Source: Streptomyces violaceoruber (GTDB lineage Bacteria; Actinomycetota; Actinomycetes; Streptomycetales; Streptomycetaceae). Taken from it: a stretch of DNA of 64,000 nucleotides. The stretch spans positions 186,001 to 250,000 of the forward strand of contig NZ_CP137734.1 of the NCBI RefSeq assembly GCF_033406955.1. Direction: 5' to 3'. Shown piece by piece: positions 19,656-27,716 of this stretch; within the stretch, counting starts at the first letter, position 1, and every line of letters begins with the position of its first letter. Below the pieces are notes generated by a model. The model worked only from the letters and a program-made list of their open reading frames with translations, did no database searches and had not been told where the DNA came from. The translations under genes and the position numbers were made by a program.

Positions 19656-20524
19656 GAGTACTCCTTGCGCATGCGGTTCAGGAGTGCCTTGCTGGCCCGG
19701 GTGGAGGTGAGCAGCGACATCCTGTTGTGCGCCTCCAGGTGCGCGACGACGTCGGCCCGTTCGTCCAGGTACATCGACGCGGAGAGGATCTCGCTGTAGA
19801 CCACGTCGGGCAGCTCCGGTTCCTCGAACCGGAAGTAGGTGAAGGGGGCGCAGGCCCCGACGTGGGCGCCGACGGCGAAGGGAAGGATGTCGATGCTGAC
19901 GTGCTCCAGCTCGGACGCCTCCAGCAACCGGTCGATCTGCTCGCGCATCACGTCCGGACCGCCGACGACCCGGTGCAGGACCGCTTCCTCCATGACCACC
20001 CAGAGGGTGGGCGCGTTCTCCCGCTCCAGCAGGCTCTGCCGGCGCAGCCGCAGGCCGACGCGGCGCTCCAGCTCCTCGTCGGAGCCGTTCGGAAAGCCTC
20101 CGCCCAGGACGCCGCGGGCGTAGGCGGGGGTCTGGAGCAGCCCTGTGACGTAGTGGGGTTCGTAGGTGCGCAGCGTGCCGGCGCCGGTCTCCAGACTGAC
20201 GTACGCGGTGAACCAGTTGGGCAGCACGTCGCGGTAGGCGTGCCACCAGCCCGGTTTGTTGGCCTGCTCGGCGAGCGCGACGAACTCGTCGATCTCCTGC
20301 TGTCCGGTGCCGTAGGTCTGCAGGAGCTTCTCGACGTACAGGGGTTTGAGGGCGACTTCGGCCTTCTCCAGCCGGCGGATCGTCAGGGGCGTCACCCGGA
20401 GTGCCCTGGCGGCGTCGGCCAGTGAGGCACCCGCGCTCTGCCTCATGTCATGGAGCCGGCGCCCCAGGATCATGCGCAGCACCGTCGGGGCGCTGGTGCC
20501 CGCGCCGGACCGAGCTTCACTCAC
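19652..20524 (-). CDS. XRE family regulator with DUF5753 (WhiJ-like)
   Basis: A 290-residue protein. Residues about 15-70 are the helix-turn-helix (RMILGRRLHDMRQSAGASLADAARALRVTPLTIRRLEKAEVALK). Residues about 95-285 form the DUF5753 domain (TYEPHYVTGLLQTPAYARGVL, RQSLLERENAPTLWVVMEEAVLHRVVGG, HVSIDILPFAVGAHVG). Relatives such as WhiJ affect development together with DUF397 partners. GTG is the start, with AGGAGGTG just upstream. It heads the three-gene operon and is divergent from an anti-sigma-type ATPase gene. Confidence 0.9.
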   Translation of the reverse strand: MSEARSGAGTSAPTVLRMILGRRLHDMRQSAGASLADAARALRVTPLTIRRLEKAEVALKPLYVEKLLQTYGTGQQEIDEFVALAEQANKPGWWHAYRDVLPNWFTAYVSLETGAGTLRTYEPHYVTGLLQTPAYARGVLGGGFPNGSDEELERRVGLRLRRQSLLERENAPTLWVVMEEAVLHRVVGGPDVMREQIDRLLEASELEHVSIDILPFAVGAHVGACAPFTYFRFEEPELPDVVYSEILSASMYLDERADVVAHLEAHNRMSLLTSTRASKALLNRMRKEYS

Positions 20525-20622
20525 GCCCCACCTCCTGATGGGCTGTCACCGGCGCCATTGTGACAGCGACTTGATGACGACACCAGACTGAACGGGTCTT
20601 TCTGAAATTATCAGGGATCCGG

Positions 20623-20652
20623 TTGCAGGCTGAACTCGTCGGCGAGCATAGT
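20623..20652 (+). promoter_or_regulatory. candidate promoter for the ATPase gene
   Basis: TTGCAG (20623-20628) and CATAGT (20647-20652) are 18 bp apart and about 45 bp before the GTG of the ATPase gene. This also argues against reading the TTG at 20623 as a translation start. Confidence 0.4.
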
Positions 20653-20697
20653 GGCGGTCGTGAGCATCGCGCCCGTCCTCACTGGAAGGCGATCACC

Positions 20698-21144
20698 GTG
20701 ACCCCCCACACGAGCCCTTCACCCGGACTGTTACCACCGGCGCGCCCCGACCTGGAACACTGGTTCGACCTTCCCTCGCTCCGCATCAGCGTGCGGACGG
20801 CGCGCGACACGGTCCGCCGGCAGCTTCGCACCTGGCGGCTTCCCGGCGACGTGTGCACCGACGCGGTACTGCTCGTCTCGGAGCTGGCGACCAACGCCGT
20901 GCTCCACTCGGGCGGCGACCGCATGCTGTGCGGCCTGTCGCTGACCTCGCACGAGCAGCTGCGGATCGAGATGCACGACGACGGGCGGACCTCGGCCGGC
21001 CCGGCCGGTTGCGGCTCCGGCCCGCGGGACGAGAGCGGCCGGGGGCTGTTGATCGTGCAGCAGTTGGCCGACTCGTGGGGGACGGCCCGTTCCGACCGCA
21101 CCAGGGGCACCACCGTCTGGGCGGTTCTGCGGGTCGGCCTCTGA
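20698..21144 (+). CDS. HATPase domain protein, RsbW-like anti-sigma kinase
   Basis: A 148-residue protein of the small serine-kinase type. The N box is SELATNAVLHSGGDRM, where the Asn binds magnesium-ATP. The G box is ESGRGLLIVQQLADSWG. DDGR lies between. Streptomyces encodes dozens of these next to STAS antagonists or XRE-DUF397 modules, and most have no known target. The start is GTG at 20698 with GGAAGG 8 nt before it. Its divergence from the XRE-DUF397-methyltransferase operon suggests the two transcripts share control, a common arrangement for such loci. Confidence 0.85.
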   Translation: MTPHTSPSPGLLPPARPDLEHWFDLPSLRISVRTARDTVRRQLRTWRLPGDVCTDAVLLVSELATNAVLHSGGDRMLCGLSLTSHEQLRIEMHDDGRTSAGPAGCGSGPRDESGRGLLIVQQLADSWGTARSDRTRGTTVWAVLRVGL

Positions 21145-21227
21145 CCCCCCGGGGCACCCCGCCTCTGAGTACGGGCTGAGTATGCGCGCTCATGTCCCGA
21201 CGCGTGGCGAGGACCACACTCCGAGGC

Positions 21228-23684
21228 ATGACGAACCTTCCGCCCCCGGCCGAGGAGCTGCGGTTCCTGGACGCCGAGTTGCGGCAACTCGATGTGCGCC
21301 GCGCCACCCTGCTGCGGCGCCGTGCGTGGCTGGTCCACACGTTGCAGGCGACCGCCGCCCGGCAGCCCGCCCTCGGCCCCGGGACCGCGCCGGTGGGACC
21401 GCCCGCCGGCACCGGTGCCACCGCACGGCGCCCGGAGGCAACCGCGCCCGGCGTGCAGAACGTGCTGCTGGTGCTCGGTGGCGTACTGCTGACGATCGCG
21501 GCGATCGCGTTCACCCTCGTCAGCTGGGGTCACCTGGGGATCGCTGGACGCGCTCTGGTGCTCGGTGCGCTGACCGTGGGCGCGCTCGGTGCGCCGGTGG
21601 CCCTGCTGCGACGCGGGCTGAGGTCGACGGCCGAGGCCGTGGCCGCTCTCGGGACCGCCCTGACCGTCCTCGACGCCTACGCGCTCCACGAGGTGGCGTT
21701 CCCCGGCACGGACGGTGCCGGGTACACGGCCACCGCGTCCGCCGTCCTCGCGGCGCTGTGGGCCGTGTACGGCGTTCGCCTCAGGCTCCGGCACCCCCTC
21801 CCGCTCGCCGTGGCGACCGCCCATCTGCCCCTGCTGCTGGGGGCGATCGCCGTCGGAGCGGGTCCGTACACGCTCACGGCGGTGTCGCTGGCGACCGCCG
21901 CCGGCGGCACCGCCGTCGCGCTGCGCGCCGCGCTGCTGCCGGTGCGGATCGTCGCCGTCACCGGCGCACTGGGCACGGGCGCCGCCGGTGTGCTGTCGGC
22001 GGGGTGGCTCGGCTGGAGTGCGTCCGGCCCGGGCCCGGCCGCTCGGGCGGCGGCGCTCCTGCTCGTGGCGGCGGCGCTCGCGCTGGTGGCCGGCCGCTTC
22101 GTTCCACGACCGGAGATCTCCGTGGGCGCCGCCTTCGCGGCCGGCCTGTGCGTGGTCGCCGGGGCCGGTGGGGTGCTGCGGGTGACGGTGCCCGGCGAGT
22201 GGACGGTGCCGGGATGTCTGGCCTGCGCGATCGCCCTGCTGGCGGCGGAGCGAACGCGTCTTCACCATCCGTTGCGGCAGGGGCTGGTGCGCGCTTCGGC
22301 GGCGGTTCAGGGCTTCGCGGTGCTGTGGACGCTCCCCCTGGTCGCCGGATGCGTCCTCGGCCCGGCGGTCCGGGGTGCGGGGGCCTGGTCCGGTACGCCG
22401 CGGGATTTCCGGGATGCCGTGTTCGCGGGCCTGCCCCGGCCGCCGTACGCGGGCACCGCGCCGCTGGTCCTCGCCGTGGTGGCCGCGGTGCTGGTGGTGG
22501 CCGGACACCGCACGGCCCGGCGCCCGGCGGTCACGGTGGCGGCGCCGGTCCTCGGCTGGGCGGCCGCCCTTGTCCTCCCGGTGGTGCTGCAACTGCCGTA
22601 CGCGGCCGGTCTGGTGGCGCATGCGGTCGTGGTCGCGGCGGCCCTGTTCTTCGCGGTGCGGTTCGGCCGCGCCGACAAGCGGCCGTCGCCGCCGTCCCTG
22701 ACGGCCCTCCTGCTGGCGCTCGTCACCTCGGTCGGCCTCGCCCTCGTCTCGCTGGCCTCCGAGCCCGCGACGATCGCCGTACTCGGGACGCTGACGGTCC
22801 TGTTCGCTGCCGCCGGGCTCCGTCCGGGGCCCGCGCCCTTCGCGGCGCCCGCCGCCCTCTGCCACGCCACGGCTCTGGCCTGCGCGATCGGTGCGTCCGC
22901 GGGCCGGCCGCCGCACCACACGGCACTGCTGGTCCTCGTCGTGCCCGCCGTCGCCGCCCTGATCGCGTCGCGGACGGGCGGGTCACGGACGGGCGGGTCG
23001 CGGACGGGCGGGTCGCGGACGGGCGGGTCGCGCGCCACCGTACCGGTCGAGGTGGCGGGTGCGGCCGCGGGGCTGCTGGCGCTCGCGCTCGCCGCGCCGG
23101 AGCCGCCGATGCTGGCCCTGGTGCTCTCCCTCTGCGGTGCCGTCGCGGCGGCCACCGCGCTGCGCCCGGAGCGGAGGGCGGCCGGTTGGGCGGCGGCCGC
23201 GCTGTTCCTGCTGGCCACCTGGGTGCGGCTGGCCGCGTGGGACGTCGCCGCTCCGGAGGCCTACACGCTGCCGGTGACCGGACCCGCGCTGATCGTCGGA
23301 CTTCTGCGTCGGCGCCGTGACGCCGCGGTGTCGTCGTGGACGGCATACGGCTCCGGGCTGGCCGTCACCCTGGTGCCGAGTCTGCTCGCCGCCTGGGACG
23401 ACCAGCACTGGCTGCGTCCGCTGGCGCTCGGCGTCGCCGCGCTCGCGGTGACGCTGGCGGGCGCCCGGCACCGGCTCCAGGCGCCATTGGTTCTCGGCCC
23501 GGGTGTGCTCGCGCTGGTGGCGCTGCACGAACTGACCCCGTACCTCGCCCAGGTCGTCGGCGCGCTCCCCCGCTGGGCTCCTCCCGCCGTCGCCGGTCTC
23601 GTGCTGCTGGTCCTCGGCGCCACCTACGAGCAACGGCTGCGGGACGCCCGGCGCCTGAGGGAGGCACTGGGGCGGCTCGGCTAG
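21228..23684 (+). CDS. large multi-pass membrane protein of unknown function
   Basis: An 818-residue protein. Residues 1-45 are hydrophilic and probably coiled coil (PPAEELRFLDAELRQLDVRRATLLRRRAWLV). From about residue 72 to the end there are some twenty Ala/Leu/Val-rich membrane segments separated by short basic loops, ending with a cytoplasmic tail YEQRLRDARRLREALGRL. I recognise the type from Streptomyces genomes but know no function. A loop near residues 582-601 is four copies of RTGGS made by a 15-bp DNA repeat. The ATG follows a weak GAGG; translation could also begin 12 codons earlier. Confidence 0.75.
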   Translation: MTNLPPPAEELRFLDAELRQLDVRRATLLRRRAWLVHTLQATAARQPALGPGTAPVGPPAGTGATARRPEATAPGVQNVLLVLGGVLLTIAAIAFTLVSWGHLGIAGRALVLGALTVGALGAPVALLRRGLRSTAEAVAALGTALTVLDAYALHEVAFPGTDGAGYTATASAVLAALWAVYGVRLRLRHPLPLAVATAHLPLLLGAIAVGAGPYTLTAVSLATAAGGTAVALRAALLPVRIVAVTGALGTGAAGVLSAGWLGWSASGPGPAARAAALLLVAAALALVAGRFVPRPEISVGAAFAAGLCVVAGAGGVLRVTVPGEWTVPGCLACAIALLAAERTRLHHPLRQGLVRASAAVQGFAVLWTLPLVAGCVLGPAVRGAGAWSGTPRDFRDAVFAGLPRPPYAGTAPLVLAVVAAVLVVAGHRTARRPAVTVAAPVLGWAAALVLPVVLQLPYAAGLVAHAVVVAAALFFAVRFGRADKRPSPPSLTALLLALVTSVGLALVSLASEPATIAVLGTLTVLFAAAGLRPGPAPFAAPAALCHATALACAIGASAGRPPHHTALLVLVVPAVAALIASRTGGSRTGGSRTGGSRTGGSRATVPVEVAGAAAGLLALALAAPEPPMLALVLSLCGAVAAATALRPERRAAGWAAAALFLLATWVRLAAWDVAAPEAYTLPVTGPALIVGLLRRRRDAAVSSWTAYGSGLAVTLVPSLLAAWDDQHWLRPLALGVAALAVTLAGARHRLQAPLVLGPGVLALVALHELTPYLAQVVGALPRWAPPAVAGLVLLVLGATYEQRLRDARRLREALGRLG
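22971..23030 (+). repeat. 15-bp in-frame tandem repeat, four copies (RTGGS)
   Basis: Four consecutive 15-bp units cggacgggcgggtcg (the first ending in a) encode four RTGGS pentapeptides in a loop of the membrane protein. Near-identity at the DNA level, including third positions, points to recent slippage or expansion. Confidence 0.9.
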
Positions 23685-23819
23685 GGCCTGTCCGGCGGAT
23701 CAGGTCGCGGGGCCGCCATGTGCACGAGCGAGGGGGCCTCGTGTCCAACCCGTGCAGCTTTGCGGTCGGGGTCATGGAACCCGGACGAGGCCACCCATCT
23801 TGCCGTGGGCCATTGATCG

Positions 23820-23839
23820 ACTTCGTGGTAACACGAAGT
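23820..23839. promoter_or_regulatory. perfect interrupted palindrome upstream of yceI-type gene
   Basis: ACTTCGTG (23820-23827), spacer gtaa, CACGAAGT (23832-23839) gives 8-bp perfect arms centred 35 bp before the ATG. It falls between TTGATC (23813-23818) and the expected -10 region, the usual place for a repressor site of the MarR or TetR class. No regulator gene adjoins it. Confidence 0.6.
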
Positions 23840-23863
23840 GATCGATTTCGAAAGGGCCGACTC

Positions 23864-24514
23864 ATGGGCATCTTCAGCCGCCGCCAGACCGCCACCGTCG
23901 AGCAGCCGTCGGCCGTCGGGCAGGACCCGTTCGCCGCACGGCCCGCGACAGCGCTCGCCACGCCCGACCCGGCCCTTCGCGCGCTGACCGGGCGATGGAC
24001 CATCGACCGCCCGCACAGCCGGATCGGGTTCTCCGTGCGGCACGCGATGGTCACCACGGTCCGCGGGGCGTTCACCGACTACGACAGCACGCTCCACTTC
24101 GACGGAGCCCGCCCCTCCGAGTCCCGGGCCGACCTCGTCATCCGCGTGGCCAGCGTCGACACCGGCGTGGAACAACGGGACGCCCACCTCGTCGGCAAGG
24201 ACTTCTTCGACGCGCGGCGCCACCCGGAGATGACCTTCCACTCCACCTCCACCACCCAGGAGTCCGCGGAGAGCTTCCGCATGACGGGGGACCTGACCAT
24301 CCGGGACACGACCCGCCCCGTCGAGCTCCAACTGGACTACCTCGGCTCGGTCGTGGACCCGTTCGGCTACGAGCGGGCGGGTTTCGACGGGACCACCACC
24401 ATCGACCGCAGGGACTGGGGCCTGGTCTACAACCAGCGACTCGAGGCGGGCGGCAGCATGGTGAGCGAGAAGGTCCGCCTGCAGTTCGACATCTCCGCGA
24501 TCCGCTCCTCCTGA
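23864..24514 (+). CDS. YceI family lipocalin-like protein
   Basis: A 216-residue protein. After a 40-residue variable N-terminus, the YceI domain runs from LTGRWTIDRPHSRIGFSVRHAMVTTVRGAFTDYDSTLHFD to the end, with RDAHLVGKDFFDARRHPEMTFHSTS and RRDWGLVYN as further family signatures. YceI proteins bind isoprenoid or polar lipids in a beta-barrel. There is no signal peptide, so this one is probably cytoplasmic. AAAGGG precedes the ATG. A perfect palindrome just upstream suggests tight regulation. The convergent ComB-like gene stops 3 bp after it. Confidence 0.9.
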   Translation: MGIFSRRQTATVEQPSAVGQDPFAARPATALATPDPALRALTGRWTIDRPHSRIGFSVRHAMVTTVRGAFTDYDSTLHFDGARPSESRADLVIRVASVDTGVEQRDAHLVGKDFFDARRHPEMTFHSTSTTQESAESFRMTGDLTIRDTTRPVELQLDYLGSVVDPFGYERAGFDGTTTIDRRDWGLVYNQRLEAGGSMVSEKVRLQFDISAIRSS

Positions 24515-24517
24515 ACC

Positions 24518-25201
24518 CTACGGCCGGGGCACGGCGCACGGGCGCAGGACCATGAGCGAGTCCTCCGGTGCCGCGACCATGGCGAAGGGGAACCGGTCGA
24601 GTTCGAGGCAGAGGGCAACGTCATCGGGATGGACGCCCTGACGCACGCCCTGCACCAGCTCGGTGGCGGCGCGCGACTCGGCGGCACGGCCGAGGAACCC
24701 GGCGGCGTCCGCATCGTGCCCGGCGGCCCTGCGCGCGATGTACCGGGCACACGCCAGGTCTTCGTCGGCCCGGCCGTCCTCACCGGTGACCACGAACGTG
24801 ACGTGCTCGGGAGCGCGTGCCCGCAGCACCCGGGCCGTCGCCTCCGCGACCACGAAGCCGGCGCACAGCACCAGTGACGCGTCCCTGACCGCCAGGGCGC
24901 CGACGGTCCCCGCCGTGGTCTTCTGTACGACGGTCCGTCCCGCGAGGTCGGCGGAGCGCAACAGGCCCGGCGAGTTGACCAGGTCGAAACCGGGCGTGAG
25001 CGGCCCGTCCTTGAGCGCCACCCGGGCCGGGTCGCGCTCCTTGAGGGCCAGGGCTTCGTCCAGCGACCCGGCGAGAACGATCTTCTCGGCCCCCCGCGCG
25101 AAGGCCCATGCGGCCACGGTGAACGCGCGCATGACGTCGACGACGACCGCCACGGCCGGAGCCTCGCCGACCTCGGGTATGCCAACGAAACGAGTGTCCA
25201 T
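24518..25201 (-). CDS. 2-phosphosulfolactate phosphatase (ComB) family protein
   Basis: A 227-residue protein with ComB signatures: [71 protein letters not shown] and [18 protein letters not shown]. The family enzyme makes sulfolactate during coenzyme M synthesis in methanogens, but actinobacterial homologues occur without that pathway and their substrate is unknown. It ends 3 bp from yceI, tail to tail, and shares direction with the WYL regulator 32 bp upstream. The ribosome binding site before this ATG is weak. Confidence 0.82.
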
Positions 25202-25233
25202 TCCGTCATGATCGCGCACGCCCGGCAGCACTG

Positions 25234-26214
25234 TCACCGGTCGCGGCCCGCCGCGTCGTGGTCCGTCACCGCGGCGGTGAAACGCTCCGCGAGGGCGGCG
25301 GCAGCGGCACGCAGTTCCTTTCCGCCCTCGATGCGGAAGGCGAAGGGCACCCCCGCCAGCCACTCCTGCGCGTACATGTCCGGGTTGCGAGTGCTGCCGA
25401 GAAGGACGCAGCCGTCTCCCAGTGGTTCGAGCCGTCCCATGGGCGGGCGGATCCAGGGGGCGACCTCGGCGGGCGGGACGTCGAAGACCACGCGGGTGGC
25501 GAACTCCCATCCGGTGCCCAGGTTCTCCTCCAGCACCGCCACCGGGTCGAAGTCCACCGGCGCGTCGAATCCGTGGCCGGTGCTCCGGACCTCGCCGATC
25601 CGGTCGACCCGGTAGGTGCGGACGGCGTCGGCGCGGTGGGAGTGGCACAGCAGGTACCAGCGCCCGTGGCGGACGACGAGGGACCAGGGGTCCGCCTCCT
25701 CCTCCCATGCGTGGCCGGCCTCGCTGCGGTAGGCGAGCCGCACGCGGCGCCGGTGCGCGACGGCCTCGACGAGGGAACTGGTGACGGCCGGATCGGGGTG
25801 GGCCGCCAACGGGTCGGGGGCGGCTGCCGCGTACTCCCGCAGCAGTGCCGCCTGCCGGCCGACGCTCTCCGGCAGCGCCTTGACGACCTTGCCCAGCGCG
25901 GTACCGACGAGGTCGTCGGCATCGGCCACCGCAGGCCGGCCGCCGAGTGCCGCCATGACGAGGCCGAGGGCCTCGGCCTGCGTGAAGTGCACGGGCGGCA
26001 GTCTCGTCCCGCGTCCCAGCCGGTATCCGCCGTGCGGTCCGCGGGCCGACTCCACGGGGATGCCCGCCTCCTTGAGGATGCCGACGTACCGGCGCGCAGC
26101 TCGCTCCGTCACGCCCAGCCGCACGGCGAGTTCGTCGGCCGTCGTGGTGGGGCGGGTCCGGAGGATCTCCAGGGCGCGCAGCGCTCGCGCGGTGGGGCCG
26201 GGGTCGTTGGGCAC
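25234..26214 (-). CDS. YafY/PafC-type WYL-domain transcriptional regulator
   Basis: A 326-residue regulator. Residues about 8-62 are a DeoR-like winged helix ([58 protein letters not shown]). Residues about 135-215 are the WYL domain ([13 protein letters not shown]...[35 protein letters not shown]), and a WCX-like C-terminal part follows. WYL regulators bind nucleotides or nucleic acid and often control stress functions. GTG 26212-26214 is chosen because the family pattern begins directly after it. It is divergent from an alpha/beta hydrolase gene across a 7-bp tandem repeat. Confidence 0.88.
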   Translation of the reverse strand: MPNDPGPTARALRALEILRTRPTTTADELAVRLGVTERAARRYVGILKEAGIPVESARGPHGGYRLGRGTRLPPVHFTQAEALGLVMAALGGRPAVADADDLVGTALGKVVKALPESVGRQAALLREYAAAAPDPLAAHPDPAVTSSLVEAVAHRRRVRLAYRSEAGHAWEEEADPWSLVVRHGRWYLLCHSHRADAVRTYRVDRIGEVRSTGHGFDAPVDFDPVAVLEENLGTGWEFATRVVFDVPPAEVAPWIRPPMGRLEPLGDGCVLLGSTRNPDMYAQEWLAGVPFAFRIEGGKELRAAAAALAERFTAAVTDHDAAGRDR

Positions 26215-26292
26215 GGGAGCAGGGTAGTCGGCGCACGGCGCGGCCCGGGGGCGGCGGAGGTCGGGCGACGGTGATCGCTGGCCGACGGCCGG

Positions 26293-26341
26293 CGACCGGC
26301 GACCGGCGACCGGCGACCGGCGACCGGCGACCGGCGACCGG
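26293..26341. repeat. 7-bp tandem repeat, seven copies, between divergent genes
   Basis: Seven perfect copies of cgaccgg fill 49 bp between the WYL regulator start (26214) and the hydrolase start (26414). Pure heptamer arrays are slippage-prone. Because the array does not lie in a gene it would change promoter spacing or operator phasing rather than a protein. Confidence 0.9.
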
Positions 26342-26413
26342 CGGAGCAAACCGGCAGTGGATCGTCCGGATCTCCTCCTACGGTGGGGCCCACGCAGACG
26401 AAGGGGAACGATC

Positions 26414-27100
26414 ATGGACATCGTGCTCATCGGCGGCCTCTGGCTGAACGGATCCGTGTGGGAGGGCGTCGCGTCCACGCTGGAGTCGCTCGGCCACCGT
26501 CCGGTGCCGCTCACGCTCCCCGGGCAGGGGGACGGCGCGGCGACCGCCACACTGGACGATCAGGTGGCAGCGGTGCTGGCCGCGGTGGACGCCGCGCCCG
26601 GCAGGCCCATGGTGGTGGGGCACTCCGCGGCCTGTGCGCTGGCCTGGCTGGCGGCCGACCGGCGGCCGGGGCGGTTGGCCAAGGTCGCGCTCATCGGCGG
26701 CATCCCGACCCCCGACGGCCGACCGTACGCGGACTTCTTCGAGGTCAGGGACGGTGTGATGCCCTTTCCGGGCTGGGAGCCCTTCCAGGGGCCCGATGCC
26801 GCCGACCTCGACGAGGCGGCGCGGCACGAGCTGGCGGCGGCCGCGATCCCGGTGCCCGAGGCCGTGGCCCGGGGTGTGGTGCGACTGTCCGACGAGCGCC
26901 GCTACGACGTGCCGGTCGTGGTCGTGTGCCCCGAGTTCACGCCCGCGCAGGCGCGGGAGTGGATCGACGCGGGCGATGTTCCGGAACTCGCCCGGGCCAA
27001 GCACGTCGACTTCGCGGACATCGACTCGGGCCACTGGCCCATGATCACCAAGCCTGCCGAGCTGGCCCGGGTCCTGGCCGCGGCGGCCGAGGGGAACTGA
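26414..27100 (+). CDS. alpha/beta hydrolase
   Basis: A 228-residue cytoplasmic protein. The nucleophile elbow is VVGHSAACALAW (Ser71), the oxyanion region is IGGLWLNGSVWEGV near the start, and the terminal His is in DIDSGHWPMITKP. The acid is probably in the VVVVCPEFTPAQ strand region, although the usual Asp is not obvious. Sequence alone does not give a substrate. AAGGGGAA lies 6 nt before the ATG. It is divergent from the WYL regulator, which is its likely controller. Confidence 0.85.
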   Translation: MDIVLIGGLWLNGSVWEGVASTLESLGHRPVPLTLPGQGDGAATATLDDQVAAVLAAVDAAPGRPMVVGHSAACALAWLAADRRPGRLAKVALIGGIPTPDGRPYADFFEVRDGVMPFPGWEPFQGPDAADLDEAARHELAAAAIPVPEAVARGVVRLSDERRYDVPVVVVCPEFTPAQAREWIDAGDVPELARAKHVDFADIDSGHWPMITKPAELARVLAAAAEGN

Positions 27101-27134
27101 CGGTCGCCACGTCCCGGTCGGCCAGAGTCCCGGC

Positions 27135-27509
27135 TCAGTGGAGGCAGAGGCAGAACGGATGGCCGGCCGGGTCCGCGTAGACCCGCCAGTTGGCGCCCGG
27201 GCGGAGCTGGTCGGTCCGCTCCAGGACGGTCGCGCCGAGTGCGAGGGCCCGCTTCTCCTCGCCTTCGAGGTCGTCGACGTCGAAGTCCAGATGGAGCTGC
27301 TGGGGGTGGTCCTGGCCGGGCCATTCGGGCGGCCGGTAGCCGTCCACCCGCTGGAGGGCCAGCGGCGTCCCCTCGAAGCCGTGCACCTCAAGCCAGTCGG
27401 AGTCGTCCGGATCCGCGACCACCCGCCCGCCGAGCAGCTCCGCGTAGAACGACGCGAGCCGTACCGGATCCGCGCAGTCCAGCGCGACCGCCTGCATCTT
27501 TCGAATCAC
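27135..27509 (-). CDS. VOC family (glyoxalase-like) protein
   Basis: A 124-residue single-chain vicinal-oxygen-chelate protein: MQAVALDCADPVRLASFYAELLGGRVV at the start, HLDFDVDDLEGEEKRALALGATVL in the middle and NWRVYADPAGHPFCLCL at the end. Related Streptomyces proteins act in antibiotic sequestration or as metal-dependent lyases, but most are unassigned. GTG is the start, with GAGGAGAG 8 nt upstream on the reverse strand. It is convergent with the hydrolase gene and divergent from the serine hydrolase gene. Confidence 0.88.
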   Translation of the reverse strand: MIRKMQAVALDCADPVRLASFYAELLGGRVVADPDDSDWLEVHGFEGTPLALQRVDGYRPPEWPGQDHPQQLHLDFDVDDLEGEEKRALALGATVLERTDQLRPGANWRVYADPAGHPFCLCLH

Positions 27510-27634
27510 GTCCGACTCTCCTCGCTCTTCGGGCCCTCGCGTCACGCCCGTGTACCGGAACGTCCTACCCGGGGCAGCGGCGGGCATGCGCGACGGCGGA
27601 CCGCAGCGGATTCTTCTTCGCCCCCTCCGTGCAC

Positions 27635-27662
27635 TTGGTGTTGCGCGCACTGCGTGCATAAT
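27635..27662 (+). promoter_or_regulatory. promoter of the serine hydrolase gene
   Basis: TTGGTG (27635-27640), 16 bp, CATAAT (27657-27662). The spacer contains GCAC-tgc-GTGC, a short palindrome that could be an operator. The start codon lies 55 bp downstream. Confidence 0.5.
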
Positions 27663-27716
27663 GGGTTCAAGAGCATGCCGAGGAGCCGCCGAAGAACCGG
27701 GGAGAGGACACCTGCC

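Noticed and set aside
23685..23720. GGCCTGTCCGGCGGATCA-like string resembling ends of Streptomyces insertion elements
   Set aside because: I find no transposase, no matching inverted end and no target duplication, so it is at most a tiny remnant; it cannot be supported from the sequence alone.
24663..25211. Ser/Ala/Arg-rich plus-strand ORF of 182 codons
   Set aside because: Antisense shadow of the ComB-like gene, whose protein motifs are unmistakable on the other strand.
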